Of a stretch of 64,000 nt of DNA, positions 53,519-62,017 are shown piece by piece (position 1 is the stretch's first letter; each line of letters begins with the position of its first letter). The notes below the pieces were generated by a model that saw only the letters and a list, made by a program, of their open reading frames with translations, ran no database searches and was not told the origin of the DNA. Both the position numbers and the translations under genes were made by a program. The DNA is from Castellaniella sp041677825 (GTDB lineage: Bacteria > Pseudomonadota > Gammaproteobacteria > Burkholderiales > Burkholderiaceae_B): NCBI RefSeq assembly GCF_041677825.1, contig NZ_JBAYPG010000017.1, positions 1-64,000 on the forward strand. The letters are read 5' to 3'.

Positions 53519-55183
53519 ATGGTGCACCTGTCCAGAAACCCTGCATCCGATCCACCCGATCCATCGGATTCATCCAGGAATCCCGGAAACCCCGGAAATC
53601 CGCCAGTGGATCGGGTTCAGGCAGAAAAGGAACTGCTTCGCAATCTGGGCTTTGCAGCCATTACGGATCTGATCGGGCATCATGCGCGCGTACGCCCCGG
53701 GCACCCCGCGCTGATCCTGGATGACCGCAGGGTATCCTACGCCGAACTGCATGACACCATGGGGCGAGCAGCCTGCAGCCTGCAGCGCGCCGGTCTGCAC
53801 GCCGGTGATGTGGTCGCGGTCTGCGCCGGCACATCGATCGAGTACCTGCAGGCATTCCTGGGGGCGCTGCAGGCTGGTCTGATGGTGGCGCCACTGGCCC
53901 CTTCGGCCAGTGCGGCGCAGCTCGATGGCATGCTCGCGAATTCGGGTGCCCGGCTGCTGCTGCGCGACGCAGACGTTACGGCAGCGTGGGCGCCAGCGGC
54001 CGATGCGCAGTGCGTGGCACTGGATGACAGTGCAATGGCAGGGGTGGCCTGGTCGGCCTGGCTCAGCGAGCCGGGCAGCGGCCCGGAGCCGTTCGTTCCA
54101 GGGCCGCAATCGCCTTTCAATCTGATCTATTCTTCAGGAACCACCGGTGCCCCCAAGGGGATCGTGCAGTCGTGGCTGATGCGCTGGATGCAGGTGTTGC
54201 GCGCGATCCGCAACGGCTATGACCAGCGCGCGGTATCGCTTTGCGCCACCCCGCTGTATTCCAACACCACACTGGTGGCCGTCATGCCCACGCTGGCGCT
54301 GGGCGGCACGGTGGTGCTCATGCACAAGTTCGATGCCGGCCACTATCTGCAACTGGTCGAACGGCACCGGGCCACGCATGCCATGCTGGTGCCGGTGCAG
54401 TACCGGCGTCTGCTTGCTCACCCCGCATTCGATCACACGGATCTGGGCAGCCTGCAGTACAAATTCTGCACAAGCGCCCCATTTTCGGCCGCGCTCAAGG
54501 CAGAGGTCCTGCGCCGCTGGCCCGGGCAGCTGGTTGAATACTACGGCCTCACCGAAGGCGGGGTCAGCAGCGAGCTGCGCTGCCACGAACATCCCGACAA
54601 GCTGCATACGGTGGGTCGGCCCGCCCAGGCCGCGGATATACGCTTCATCGATGAGCAGGGTCGGGAACGCCCATCCGGTTCGCAGGGCGAGATGGTCGGG
54701 CGTTCCCGGTTGATGATGACCGAGTACTACAACATGCCCGGGAAAACGCAGGAGATCGAATGGTTCGATGAGGCTGGCCGGCGTTTCATACGCAGCGGTG
54801 ATGTGGGTCGGCTGGATGAAGATGGATTCATCATCCTGGGTGACCGTGTCAAGGACATGATCATCAGCGGCGGCTTCAACATCTACCCCGTCGATATCGA
54901 GGCGGTATTGTGTGCGCATCCCCTGGTGCAGGATTGCACCGTGGTGGGTGTGCCGTCCGAACGCTGGGGCGAGACCCCCGTGGCCTTCGTGGTGGCCCGT
55001 GCCGGTGCGGCGGCGCCAGATACCGCGCAGATCAGGGATTGGCTGAATTCGCGCGTGGGCAAGGTGCAGCGTGTCGCCGATGTGTGCCTGGTCGACAGCC
55101 TGCCGCGCAGCGAGATCGGCAAGGTGCTCAAGCGCGAGCTGCGCATGGCCTACCAGGCGGCGCACGCCGGCGTTGCACCCTGA
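53519..55183 (+). CDS. AMP-forming acyl-CoA ligase
   Basis: A 554-residue adenylating enzyme that activates a carboxylic acid as acyl-AMP and then acyl-CoA. The P-loop is NLIYSSGTTGAPKGIVQS (near residue 205). The adenine motif is VEYYGLTEGG. The hinge is SGDVGRLDEDGFIILGDRVKDMI, the A8 region SGGFNIYPVDIE, and the catalytic lysine is in SEIGKVLKREL near the end. The acid cannot be identified. The start is uncertain: ATG 53519 is used here, ATG 53483 is in frame, and GTG 53607 has ggaaa 7 nt upstream. GTG 53607 would remove a low-complexity Pro/Asp/Ser leader. The gene sits on the plus strand inside an otherwise minus-strand transport cluster. Confidence 0.88.
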   Translation: MVHLSRNPASDPPDPSDSSRNPGNPGNPPVDRVQAEKELLRNLGFAAITDLIGHHARVRPGHPALILDDRRVSYAELHDTMGRAACSLQRAGLHAGDVVAVCAGTSIEYLQAFLGALQAGLMVAPLAPSASAAQLDGMLANSGARLLLRDADVTAAWAPAADAQCVALDDSAMAGVAWSAWLSEPGSGPEPFVPGPQSPFNLIYSSGTTGAPKGIVQSWLMRWMQVLRAIRNGYDQRAVSLCATPLYSNTTLVAVMPTLALGGTVVLMHKFDAGHYLQLVERHRATHAMLVPVQYRRLLAHPAFDHTDLGSLQYKFCTSAPFSAALKAEVLRRWPGQLVEYYGLTEGGVSSELRCHEHPDKLHTVGRPAQAADIRFIDEQGRERPSGSQGEMVGRSRLMMTEYYNMPGKTQEIEWFDEAGRRFIRSGDVGRLDEDGFIILGDRVKDMIISGGFNIYPVDIEAVLCAHPLVQDCTVVGVPSERWGETPVAFVVARAGAAAPDTAQIRDWLNSRVGKVQRVADVCLVDSLPRSEIGKVLKRELRMAYQAAHAGVAP

Positions 55184-55303
55184 CGCACCCTGACCGCGCC
55201 GCCATTTTGCCCCGTTGGTCGTTTCGTGCCGTTGACGCGGGCGCGGGGCGCAGGATGGCCGGTGCCCGTGTCCGACCGGACGAGGCCGGCCCAGCGTCGT
55301 GGC

Positions 55304-56134
55304 TCAGGTGCCGGTGCGCCGCCTGGCACGGGCCCGCAGCCACAGCAGCGTGAGCAGCAGCGTGGTGGAGAAGACCATCAGTATGGTAGCGACCACGGCA
55401 ATGGTGGGGTTGATGTTTTCGCGCACCCCATTGAACATCTGGCGTGGCAGCGTGACCTGCTCGGGCCCCGCCAGGAACAGCACCACCACGATTTCATCGA
55501 ATGAGGTGGCAAAGGCAAACACCGCCCCCGAGATGACACCGGGCGCGATGATGGGCAGCGTGATGTCGAAGAAGGTGCGCAGCCGGCCAGCCCCCAGGCT
55601 GTAGCCTGCCTTGGTCAGATTCTTGTCGAAGCCCTGCATGGTCGCCAGCACGGTGATGAACACGAACGGCGTACCCAGCGCGGCATGGGCGATGATGATG
55701 CTGGTATAGCTGTTGACCATGCCGTAGGGTGCAAAGAACAGATAGATGCCGAGCCCGGTGACCACCAGCGGCACGATCATGGGTGAGATCAGGATCGCGG
55801 TGATGATGCCTTTTCCCTTGAACTGGTACAGCGTCATGCCGGCGGCAGCCAGTGTGCCCAGTACGGTGGCGATGAGGGTGGCCGCCGGTGCAATGATGAA
55901 CGTGTTCTTCGTGGCGCGCATCCAGACGTCGGACTGGAAGAATTCTGCGTACCAGCGCAGCGAGAATTCCTTGATCGGGTAGATCAGGAAGGTATCCTGA
56001 TTGAATGACAAGGGGATGATGGTGAGCTCGGGCAGCAGCAGAAACAGCAGTATCAGCACGCACAAGGTGGTATAGGCGTAGAACCAGGTGCGGTCCAGCC
56101 ACGTGGCGTAGCTGGGAAAGGTTTTTCTTTGCAT
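55304..56134 (-). CDS. ABC transporter permease, PotC-like
   Basis: The second permease of a polyamine-type importer, 276 residues with about six membrane helices. The EAA loop AGYSLGAGRLRTFFDITLP lies near residue 180, followed by APGVISGAVFAFATSFDEIVVVLFLAG, a hallmark of PotC proteins. The N terminus is short and cytoplasmic. The operon at 47915-51452 has an ATPase, a binding protein and only one permease. This gene is the likely missing half, although it stands 3.9 kb upstream beyond the aminotransferase gene and the oppositely oriented ligase gene. It has its own possible promoter at 56180-56206. Confidence 0.92.
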   Translation of the reverse strand: MQRKTFPSYATWLDRTWFYAYTTLCVLILLFLLLPELTIIPLSFNQDTFLIYPIKEFSLRWYAEFFQSDVWMRATKNTFIIAPAATLIATVLGTLAAAGMTLYQFKGKGIITAILISPMIVPLVVTGLGIYLFFAPYGMVNSYTSIIIAHAALGTPFVFITVLATMQGFDKNLTKAGYSLGAGRLRTFFDITLPIIAPGVISGAVFAFATSFDEIVVVLFLAGPEQVTLPRQMFNGVRENINPTIAVVATILMVFSTTLLLTLLWLRARARRRTGT

Positions 56135-56179
56135 GTCTCGTGATGGCCTGTTTTGCTTTTGAAACCCCTGAAGCCACCA

Positions 56180-56206
56180 AGTATAAACACAATTGCGGGC
56201 TGTCAG
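56180..56206 (-). promoter_or_regulatory. possible promoter for the PotC-like permease gene
   Basis: On the minus strand CTGACA (56201-56206) and TATACT (56180-56185) match the consensus well, but the 15-bp spacer is short. The position, 46 bp before the start codon, is suitable. Confidence 0.4.
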
Positions 56207-56269
56207 GCACGCGGGCCCAGTGCCCGCCTTGCGTGCCGGCCCTGCGCCCCGGTTGCAGGAATGCCGGGG

Positions 56270-56665
56270 TCAGTCGGCCCGGCTGCCGCGCTGTATCAGC
56301 TCGATGCGGTAGCCGTCGGGGTCTTCGATGAACGCGATGACCGTGCTGCCGTGCTTCATGGGGCCGGCTTCGCGCACCACCAGACCGCCACGCGCCTTGA
56401 TGGTGGCGCAGGTATCGTAGGCGTCTTCGACTTCGATGGCCATGTGGCCATAGCCATTGCCCAGATCGTACTCTGCGGTATCCCAGTTATGGGTGAGCTC
56501 GATGACCGCGCCTTCGGATTCGGCCTGGTAGCCAACGAACGCAAGGGTGAAGCGGCCATCTGGATAATCCTTGCGGCGCAGCAGCTGCATGCCCAGAATC
56601 TCGGTGTAGAACATGAGTGAGCGCTCGAGGTTGCCGACTCGCAGCATGGTATGCAACAGGCGCAT
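56270..56665 (-). CDS. gloA: lactoylglutathione lyase (glyoxalase I)
   Basis: Converts the methylglyoxal-glutathione hemithioacetal to S-lactoylglutathione. The 131-residue protein contains all four metal ligands of the nickel-type enzyme at the expected positions: H5 (MRLLH), E56 (GAVIE), H74 (GYGHMAIEV) and E122 (PDGYRIELI). ATG 56665 is chosen because aaggag lies 7 nt upstream; in-frame starts further up have no such site. It is downstream of plsC by 42 bp on the same strand and likely belongs to the glyQ-glyS-gmhB-plsC transcript. Confidence 0.96.
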   Translation of the reverse strand: MRLLHTMLRVGNLERSLMFYTEILGMQLLRRKDYPDGRFTLAFVGYQAESEGAVIELTHNWDTAEYDLGNGYGHMAIEVEDAYDTCATIKARGGLVVREAGPMKHGSTVIAFIEDPDGYRIELIQRGSRAD

Positions 56666-56707
56666 GGCAGGACTCCTTTGAGATGACCCGTTCATCATAC
56701 GCAATAT

Positions 56708-57463
56708 TCACCGGGCTGCGGGCGGAATTTCCGTGCGCTCGTCTGCATAGCGCTCGGGGTTCAGGCGGCGCATCTCGGCCTCGATCCAGTCTCGTACTGC
56801 ACGGTTCAGGCTGGCCGGGCTGTGCCCTTGGGGGGATATGGGCGGCCCGAAGGACACGGTAACCAGGCCCGGGGTTTTGAGAAACGCATTGCGTGGCCAG
56901 CATTCGCCCGCGTTGTGGGCCACCGGGATCACTGGAACCCCGGTTTTGCAGGCCAGCAAGGTACCGCCCTGTTTGTATCGACCGGTTTCGCCGGGCGCCA
57001 CCCGGGTTCCTTCAGGAAACAGGACCGGCCAGCGGCCCTCGGCCAGCCTGCGGCTGCCCGTGCGTACGACCTGATCGAATGACTCGCGCCCCTTCGTGCG
57101 ATCGATCGGGATCATGCTGAGCAGCGCCAGGCTCCAGCCAAAGAATGGCACATAATGCAATTCTTTCTTGTAGACGAAGACCACGTCGCGCGGCAACTTG
57201 ACGGCAAAATACAGGGTCTCCCAGGCAGATTGATGCTTGGACAGGATGATGGCTGGCCCATCGGGCAGGTTCTCCCGGCCCAGGGCCCGGTACCGCATGC
57301 CCAGGATGACCTTGGCGCCCCACAGCGCCAGCGCGGGCCAGCCCAGCGTGAGCCGGTAGCGCCAGGCCAGTGGCAGCGGCGCCCACAGGACACAGCAAAT
57401 GGCATAGGGAATGACAGTGATCACCAGAAATGCCATGTATGCCGTGGAGCGCAGCCGGATCAT
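56708..57463 (-). CDS. plsC: 1-acyl-sn-glycerol-3-phosphate acyltransferase family protein
   Basis: A 251-residue membrane-associated acyltransferase; the usual reaction is acylation of lysophosphatidic acid to phosphatidic acid. A hydrophobic N terminus (about 8-30) precedes the catalytic block SKHQSAWETLYF. The histidine-x4 motif ends in glutamate (H77, E82) rather than the common aspartate; this HQSxWET variant is frequent in Proteobacteria. Block III is VLFPEGTRVAPGE and block IV VPVIPVAHNAGE. Its ATG overlaps the gmhB stop by 4 bp. Lyso-ornithine-lipid acylation (OlsA-like) is an alternative reading. Confidence 0.9.
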   Translation of the reverse strand: MIRLRSTAYMAFLVITVIPYAICCVLWAPLPLAWRYRLTLGWPALALWGAKVILGMRYRALGRENLPDGPAIILSKHQSAWETLYFAVKLPRDVVFVYKKELHYVPFFGWSLALLSMIPIDRTKGRESFDQVVRTGSRRLAEGRWPVLFPEGTRVAPGETGRYKQGGTLLACKTGVPVIPVAHNAGECWPRNAFLKTPGLVTVSFGPPISPQGHSPASLNRAVRDWIEAEMRRLNPERYADERTEIPPAAR

Positions 57464-58014
57464 GCGCCTTCACCCAGCAGCTGATCGACCACAGACGAGA
57501 GGTCGTCGCCGATCCGGGTTCCAGGGGGCAGGCCCGCCACGCCGCCCGCCGCCTGCAAGGTGGCACGGCCCTTGCCCGTGAGCACCAGCCAGGGGGCGCA
57601 CCCACAGGCTGCACCGGCCTGCAGGTCGCGCAGGCTGTCGCCCACCAGGGGTACGCTGCCCAGGGGCACGTCGAACCGGCTGGCGATGTCGTGCAGCATG
57701 CCCGGCCGCGGCTTGCGGCAGGCGCAGCCATCATCTGGCCCGTGCGGGCAGAAAAAAATCGCGTCGATGCGCCCGCCGGCGTCAGCACAGGCATCGTGCA
57801 TGCGAGCATGAATCATGCCCAGCGTGTTCATGGTGAACAGGCGCCGGGCGATACCGGATTGATTGCTGGCGACCACCACACGCCAGCCTGCCTGGGACAG
57901 CCGACCGATGGCCTGCAGGCTGCCTGCAACGGGCAGCCATTCATCCGGTGACTTGATGAACTGATCGCTGTCATGGTTGATGACGCCATCGCGATCCAGG
58001 ATGATCAGTTTCAT
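57460..58014 (-). CDS. gmhB: D-glycero-beta-D-manno-heptose 1,7-bisphosphate 7-phosphatase
   Basis: A HAD-family phosphatase in the synthesis of ADP-heptose for the LPS inner core. The 184-residue protein has the nucleophile motif ILDRDGVIN (D7 and D9), motif II VVVASNQSGIARRLF, and the zinc-binding loop CPHGPDDGCACRKPRPGM, diagnostic of GmhB. Motif IV is VPLVGDSLRDLQAG. It overlaps glyS upstream and plsC downstream by 4 bp each, so the tRNA-ligase and envelope genes are translationally linked. Confidence 0.95.
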   Translation of the reverse strand: MKLIILDRDGVINHDSDQFIKSPDEWLPVAGSLQAIGRLSQAGWRVVVASNQSGIARRLFTMNTLGMIHARMHDACADAGGRIDAIFFCPHGPDDGCACRKPRPGMLHDIASRFDVPLGSVPLVGDSLRDLQAGAACGCAPWLVLTGKGRATLQAAGGVAGLPPGTRIGDDLSSVVDQLLGEGA

Positions 58015-60149
58015 TGGGCCAGCCTTGAGAGGTCGGCCACCTGGTTCATGAGCGTGTACAGGTTCTGCAGCAGGGCCAGGCGATTGCTGCGCAGCCGGGG
58101 GTTCTCGTCCATGACCATGACCTCGTCGAAGAAGCGCGTCACGTCTTCGTGGGCCTGTGCCAGAATGCCCAGGCAGGCCACGAAGTGGCCCGCCCGCAGT
58201 TCGGCCTCGGCCAGTGGCCGCAAGCGTTCAAGCGTGGCTGCGAGCTGTTGCTCGGCTGGATCCTGCAGATACTCTGGGTGGATGTGTGCGGGCACTGCGT
58301 CGGCTTTCCGCAGCAGATTGTGGATACGCTTGTTGGCAGCGGCCAGCACCACCGCTTCGGGGCCCTGCTGGAAGCGCATGCAGGCTTCGATGCGTGCCGG
58401 AATCTGGTGGAGCGGCGGGCGCAGCGCGAGGACGGCATCGATGGCCGCTCGGTCCAGGCTGGGCATGAGCTGATGTCGGTAGCGCTCGAGCACGAAATCG
58501 AGGACGGCTGCCACGGTGTCTTTGGCCAGTGTGCCAGGGGGGAACTGGTCGAAGGCCTGCTGCAGCAGGCCAGCCAGCCCCGCCGGCGTATCCTTGCTCA
58601 CCGGCAACAGGCCCCCTGCAACCAGTTGCTCATAGGCGCTGATGAGGCCCAGCGCCGCCCGCCGCAGGCCATAGGGGTCGCGCTCGCCCGTAGGGGCCAG
58701 GCCCACCCCCCAGATCCCGATCAGGGTCTCGGCCCGCTCCGCCATGAAGAGGATTGCCGTGGTCAGGGTGCCGGCCGTGACGGGGCTGTCGAGGCGGATC
58801 TGGTACTGAGCCTTCAATGCCTGTACGATCTCGGCGGGTTCACCGTCGTGTGCGGCGTAATGGGCCCCCATGATGCCTTGCAATTCAGGAAATTCGCCCA
58901 CCATCTGGGTGCCCAGGTCGGCGTGTGCCAGCCAGGCCGCGCGCTCGGCCAATGGGGCCGGCCCACCCAGATGCCCGGCCAGCCAGCCCGCCAGGGCCTG
59001 CACCCTGCGGGTGCGTTCGAGCTGGGAGCCCAGCTGATTGTGATAGACGCTGTGCGCCAGCTCGGCCACGCGTTCGGCCAGCGGGGTTTTCAGGTCGGCA
59101 TGATAGAAAAACTGCGCATCGGCCAGCCGGGGCCGGACGACCCGTTCGTTGCCCCGGATGATGTGTACCGGGTCGGCTGGCCGCATGTTGCTGACGATCA
59201 GGAAGTGGTTGGTGAGCGCGCCACTGTCGGGTTCGAACAGCGGAAAGTATTTCTGGTTCAGGCGCATCGTCAGGATGAGGCATTCGGGAGGGACCTCGAG
59301 AAATCCCGGGTCGAAGCTGCCGGCATAGGTGGTCGGGTATTCGACCAGGGCCGTGACTTCGTCGAGCAGGTCTTCGACTTCGGGGCCGGTACCGATGGTG
59401 GTGCCGAACGTGGCAGAGGCCTCTTGCAGCTGCCGTTCGATCAGGGCCCGCCGCTCGGCTGCCGAGGCAATGACATGGCCCGGCCCCGCCATCTTGCCGG
59501 CCCAGTCATCCGCCGAGGTGATCGTCAGCGGCTGCGGGCACAGGAACCGATGCCCGAGCGTCGTGCGCCCGGCCTGCAGGCCCAGCGCGCGGACAGGCAC
59601 GACGTCAGACCCCCACAAGGCCAGCAGGCGATGCGCCGGACGCACGAATTTCACGCTCGTATGGCCATCGGCCAGCTGATATTGCATGACCTTGGGAATG
59701 GGCAGGTGCGCGAGCGTGTGATCGAGCGCCAGTTGCAGGCCCTGAGCCAAGGTGCTGCCGGCGACCGTGCCCTCGGCATACAGCGTATCGTGCTTGCCGT
59801 CGTGCCGCCTGACCAGATCCGCCGGATCGAGGTCGGCCAGGCCCTTGGATGCGAGCTTTTTGCGCAATGCAGGGGTGGCCTGACCCGTGGCATCCAGGCC
59901 GATATGGACCGGCATGAGCTTTTCGGAGCGTTCCTGATCGGGCGCCTGGCCACGGACATGCGTCAGGCGCACCGCCAGGCGGCGGGGCGTGGCGAAGGCC
60001 TGGGCGGTGCCTGTGTCATCGAGCAGGGCGTGTTCGCCCAGGATGTGCCGTATGCCGTTGGCAAAGGCCTCGCCCAGGGCATTCAGTGCCTTGGGGGGGA
60101 GTTCTTCGGTGAGCAGTTCGACCAGGAGGGTGTGCGTGTTCTGGCTCAT
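58011..60149 (-). CDS. glyS: glycyl-tRNA synthetase beta subunit
   Basis: The large, tRNA-binding subunit of the alpha2-beta2 bacterial glycyl-tRNA synthetase. The 712 residues are of typical length (E. coli 689). The N terminus VELLTEELPPKALNALGEAFANG is the standard family start. Further blocks are RRLAVRLTHV, HDGKHDTLY, EYPTTYAGSFDPGFLEVPPECLI and LRRAALGLISAYEQL (RDPYGLRRA). The C-terminal anticodon-binding-like domain ends in VADLSRLAQ. It overlaps glyQ by 4 bp. Confidence 0.97.
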   Translation of the reverse strand: MSQNTHTLLVELLTEELPPKALNALGEAFANGIRHILGEHALLDDTGTAQAFATPRRLAVRLTHVRGQAPDQERSEKLMPVHIGLDATGQATPALRKKLASKGLADLDPADLVRRHDGKHDTLYAEGTVAGSTLAQGLQLALDHTLAHLPIPKVMQYQLADGHTSVKFVRPAHRLLALWGSDVVPVRALGLQAGRTTLGHRFLCPQPLTITSADDWAGKMAGPGHVIASAAERRALIERQLQEASATFGTTIGTGPEVEDLLDEVTALVEYPTTYAGSFDPGFLEVPPECLILTMRLNQKYFPLFEPDSGALTNHFLIVSNMRPADPVHIIRGNERVVRPRLADAQFFYHADLKTPLAERVAELAHSVYHNQLGSQLERTRRVQALAGWLAGHLGGPAPLAERAAWLAHADLGTQMVGEFPELQGIMGAHYAAHDGEPAEIVQALKAQYQIRLDSPVTAGTLTTAILFMAERAETLIGIWGVGLAPTGERDPYGLRRAALGLISAYEQLVAGGLLPVSKDTPAGLAGLLQQAFDQFPPGTLAKDTVAAVLDFVLERYRHQLMPSLDRAAIDAVLALRPPLHQIPARIEACMRFQQGPEAVVLAAANKRIHNLLRKADAVPAHIHPEYLQDPAEQQLAATLERLRPLAEAELRAGHFVACLGILAQAHEDVTRFFDEVMVMDENPRLRSNRLALLQNLYTLMNQVADLSRLAQ

Positions 60150-61036
60150 GCGGCCTCCAGCATGGGAAAGCCCAGTTGCTCGCGGGACTGGTAATATGCC
60201 TGCGCGACGGCACGCGACAGGTTGCGGATGCGGGCGATATAGGCCGCGCGCTCGGTGGTGCTGATGGCGCCGCGGGCATCGAGCAGGTTGAACACGTGCG
60301 CGGCCTTGAGCGTGGATTCGTAGGCGGGCAGCGCCAGCGGGATGTCGATCAGGCGACGGGCCTCGGCTTCGTGGTCATTGAAATGGGCGAATAGCATGCG
60401 GGTGCACGCGTGCTCGAAGTTGTAGGCCGACTGTTCGACCTCGTTCTGGTGGAAGACGTCGCGGTAGTGCACAGCTCGGCCGTCGGGGCCCTGGGTCCAG
60501 ACCAGATCGTAGACCGACTCGACCCCCTGCAGGTACATGGCCAGACGCTCCAGCCCATAGGTGATCTCGCCCAGCGTGGGCTTGCAGTCGAGGCCGCCCA
60601 CTTGCTGGAAGTACGTGAACTGGGTGATTTCCATGCCGTTGAGCCAGACCTCCCAGCCCAGGCCCCAGGCGCCCAGGGTGGGGTTCTCCCAGTCGTCTTC
60701 CACGAAACGGATATCATGTTCGCGCGGATCGATGCCCAGCGCACGCAGGGAATCCAGATAGCGGTCGAGAATGTCGATCGGGGCCGGCTTGAGGACCACC
60801 TGGTACTGATAGTAATGTTGCAACCGGTTTGGGTTGTCGCCATAGCGCCCGTCCTTGGGGCGGCGCGATGGCTGGATGTACGCGGCATGCCAGGGTTCGG
60901 GGCCGATGGCACGCAGGAAGGTGGCGGTGTGCGATGTGCCGGCGCCGACCTCCATGTCGTAGGGCTGCAGCAGGATGCAGCCCTGATCGGCCCAGAATCG
61001 TTGCAGCGATAAAATCAGTTGTTGGAATGTAAGCAT
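60146..61036 (-). CDS. glyQ: glycyl-tRNA synthetase alpha subunit
   Basis: The catalytic subunit, which forms glycyl-adenylate with GlyS. The 296-residue protein begins with LTFQQLILSLQRFWADQGC. It has LQPYDMEVGAGTSHTATFLRAIGPEPW (in pieces), PSRRPKDGRYGDNPNRLQHYYQYQVVLKP, and EVWLNGMEITQFTYFQQVGGLDC, all typical class II synthetase elements of GlyQ. It is the first gene of the glyQ-glyS-gmhB-plsC-gloA string. The 137-bp gap to the plus-strand hydratase should hold both promoters; I could not fix them with confidence. Confidence 0.98.
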   Translation of the reverse strand: MLTFQQLILSLQRFWADQGCILLQPYDMEVGAGTSHTATFLRAIGPEPWHAAYIQPSRRPKDGRYGDNPNRLQHYYQYQVVLKPAPIDILDRYLDSLRALGIDPREHDIRFVEDDWENPTLGAWGLGWEVWLNGMEITQFTYFQQVGGLDCKPTLGEITYGLERLAMYLQGVESVYDLVWTQGPDGRAVHYRDVFHQNEVEQSAYNFEHACTRMLFAHFNDHEAEARRLIDIPLALPAYESTLKAAHVFNLLDARGAISTTERAAYIARIRNLSRAVAQAYYQSREQLGFPMLEAA

Positions 61037-61173
61037 ATGGATGCGGGTCGGCCCGCCAGGTTGCGAGGGTTCGGTGAAGGTCGGTCAGTATCGATCGTCA
61101 AACGGACATTTTATCCAGTAGAGCCCACTTGGTTCATTCGGGCAGGGCTTCAGGCCTTTTCAAAGGAGTCATC

Positions 61174-61941
61174 ATGAACAATCCGGTCAACGTCAGCCGT
61201 GATGAGAACGTGCTCATCATGCAGCTCAATCGCCCGCAGGCGCGCAATGCGATCAACCTCGAGATGGCCAGGCAATTGGCAGCGGCGCTCGACGAACTCG
61301 ATGCCGATCCGGATTTGCGCCTGGGCGTGCTCACAGGGGCGGGCGGCCATTTCTGCTCGGGCATGGATCTCAAGGCGTTCGCAGCCACAGGCGAACGGCC
61401 GTACGTGGGCGACCGCGGCTTCGCCGGCCTGTGCGAGCGCCCGCCGGCCAAGCCGCTGATTGCGGCTGTCGAAGGCTATGCGCTGGCGGGGGGGTGTGAA
61501 CTGGTACTGTCCTGCGACCTCGTGGTGGCGGCGCGCGATGCGCGCTTCGGCCTGCCCGAGGTCAAGCGCGGCCTGGTGCCTGGCTCGGGCGGCATGCTGC
61601 GCCTGCCGGCCCGCATCCCGTACCACGTGGCGATGGAGGCGGTGCTCACGGGCGACATGTACGAAGCCGAACACTGGCATGCGCTGGGCCTGGTGAATCG
61701 CCTGGCCGAGCCCGGCCAGGCGCTCGAGGCGGCCCTGCAACTGGCTCGACGCATCAGCGCCAACGGCCCGCTGGCCGTGCGTACGGCGAAGGCCATGATC
61801 ACGCAGTCGCGCAACTGGCGTCCCGAAGACATGTTCGACCTGCAGCGTCCACGCATCGCGCCGGTGTTCGCCTCCGAAGATGCCCGCGAGGGCGCCCGGG
61901 CCTTTGCCGAGAAGCGCGCACCGGTCTGGCAGGGCAAGTGA
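61174..61941 (+). CDS. enoyl-CoA hydratase family protein
   Basis: A 255-residue crotonase-fold protein with both oxyanion segments, GHFCSGMDLKAF (about residue 62) and AGGCELVLSCDLVVAA (about 106). A glutamate lies in GLPEVKRGLVPGSGGMLRLP. The sequence resembles trans-2-enoyl-CoA hydratases and carnitinyl-CoA-type members (GMDLKAF); the substrate is unknown. ATG 61174 has an excellent aaggag (61163-61168), 5 nt upstream. It is followed after 76 bp by a CitE-like lyase gene whose stop overlaps thyA, so the three may form an operon. Confidence 0.92.
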   Translation: MNNPVNVSRDENVLIMQLNRPQARNAINLEMARQLAAALDELDADPDLRLGVLTGAGGHFCSGMDLKAFAATGERPYVGDRGFAGLCERPPAKPLIAAVEGYALAGGCELVLSCDLVVAARDARFGLPEVKRGLVPGSGGMLRLPARIPYHVAMEAVLTGDMYEAEHWHALGLVNRLAEPGQALEAALQLARRISANGPLAVRTAKAMITQSRNWRPEDMFDLQRPRIAPVFASEDAREGARAFAEKRAPVWQGK

Positions 61942-62017
61942 GCCTGCCGCGCCGCCCATATTGAATTCGTTGGGCTGCCCGGACCGGCCGGCGGCCCGTG
62001 CCCACAGGGGGATCTCC

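Noticed and set aside
58149..60194. A 681-codon open frame antisense to glyS
   Set aside because: It mirrors a gene with full GlyS motifs. Long antisense frames are common in GC-rich DNA, and the translation shows no recognisable domain.
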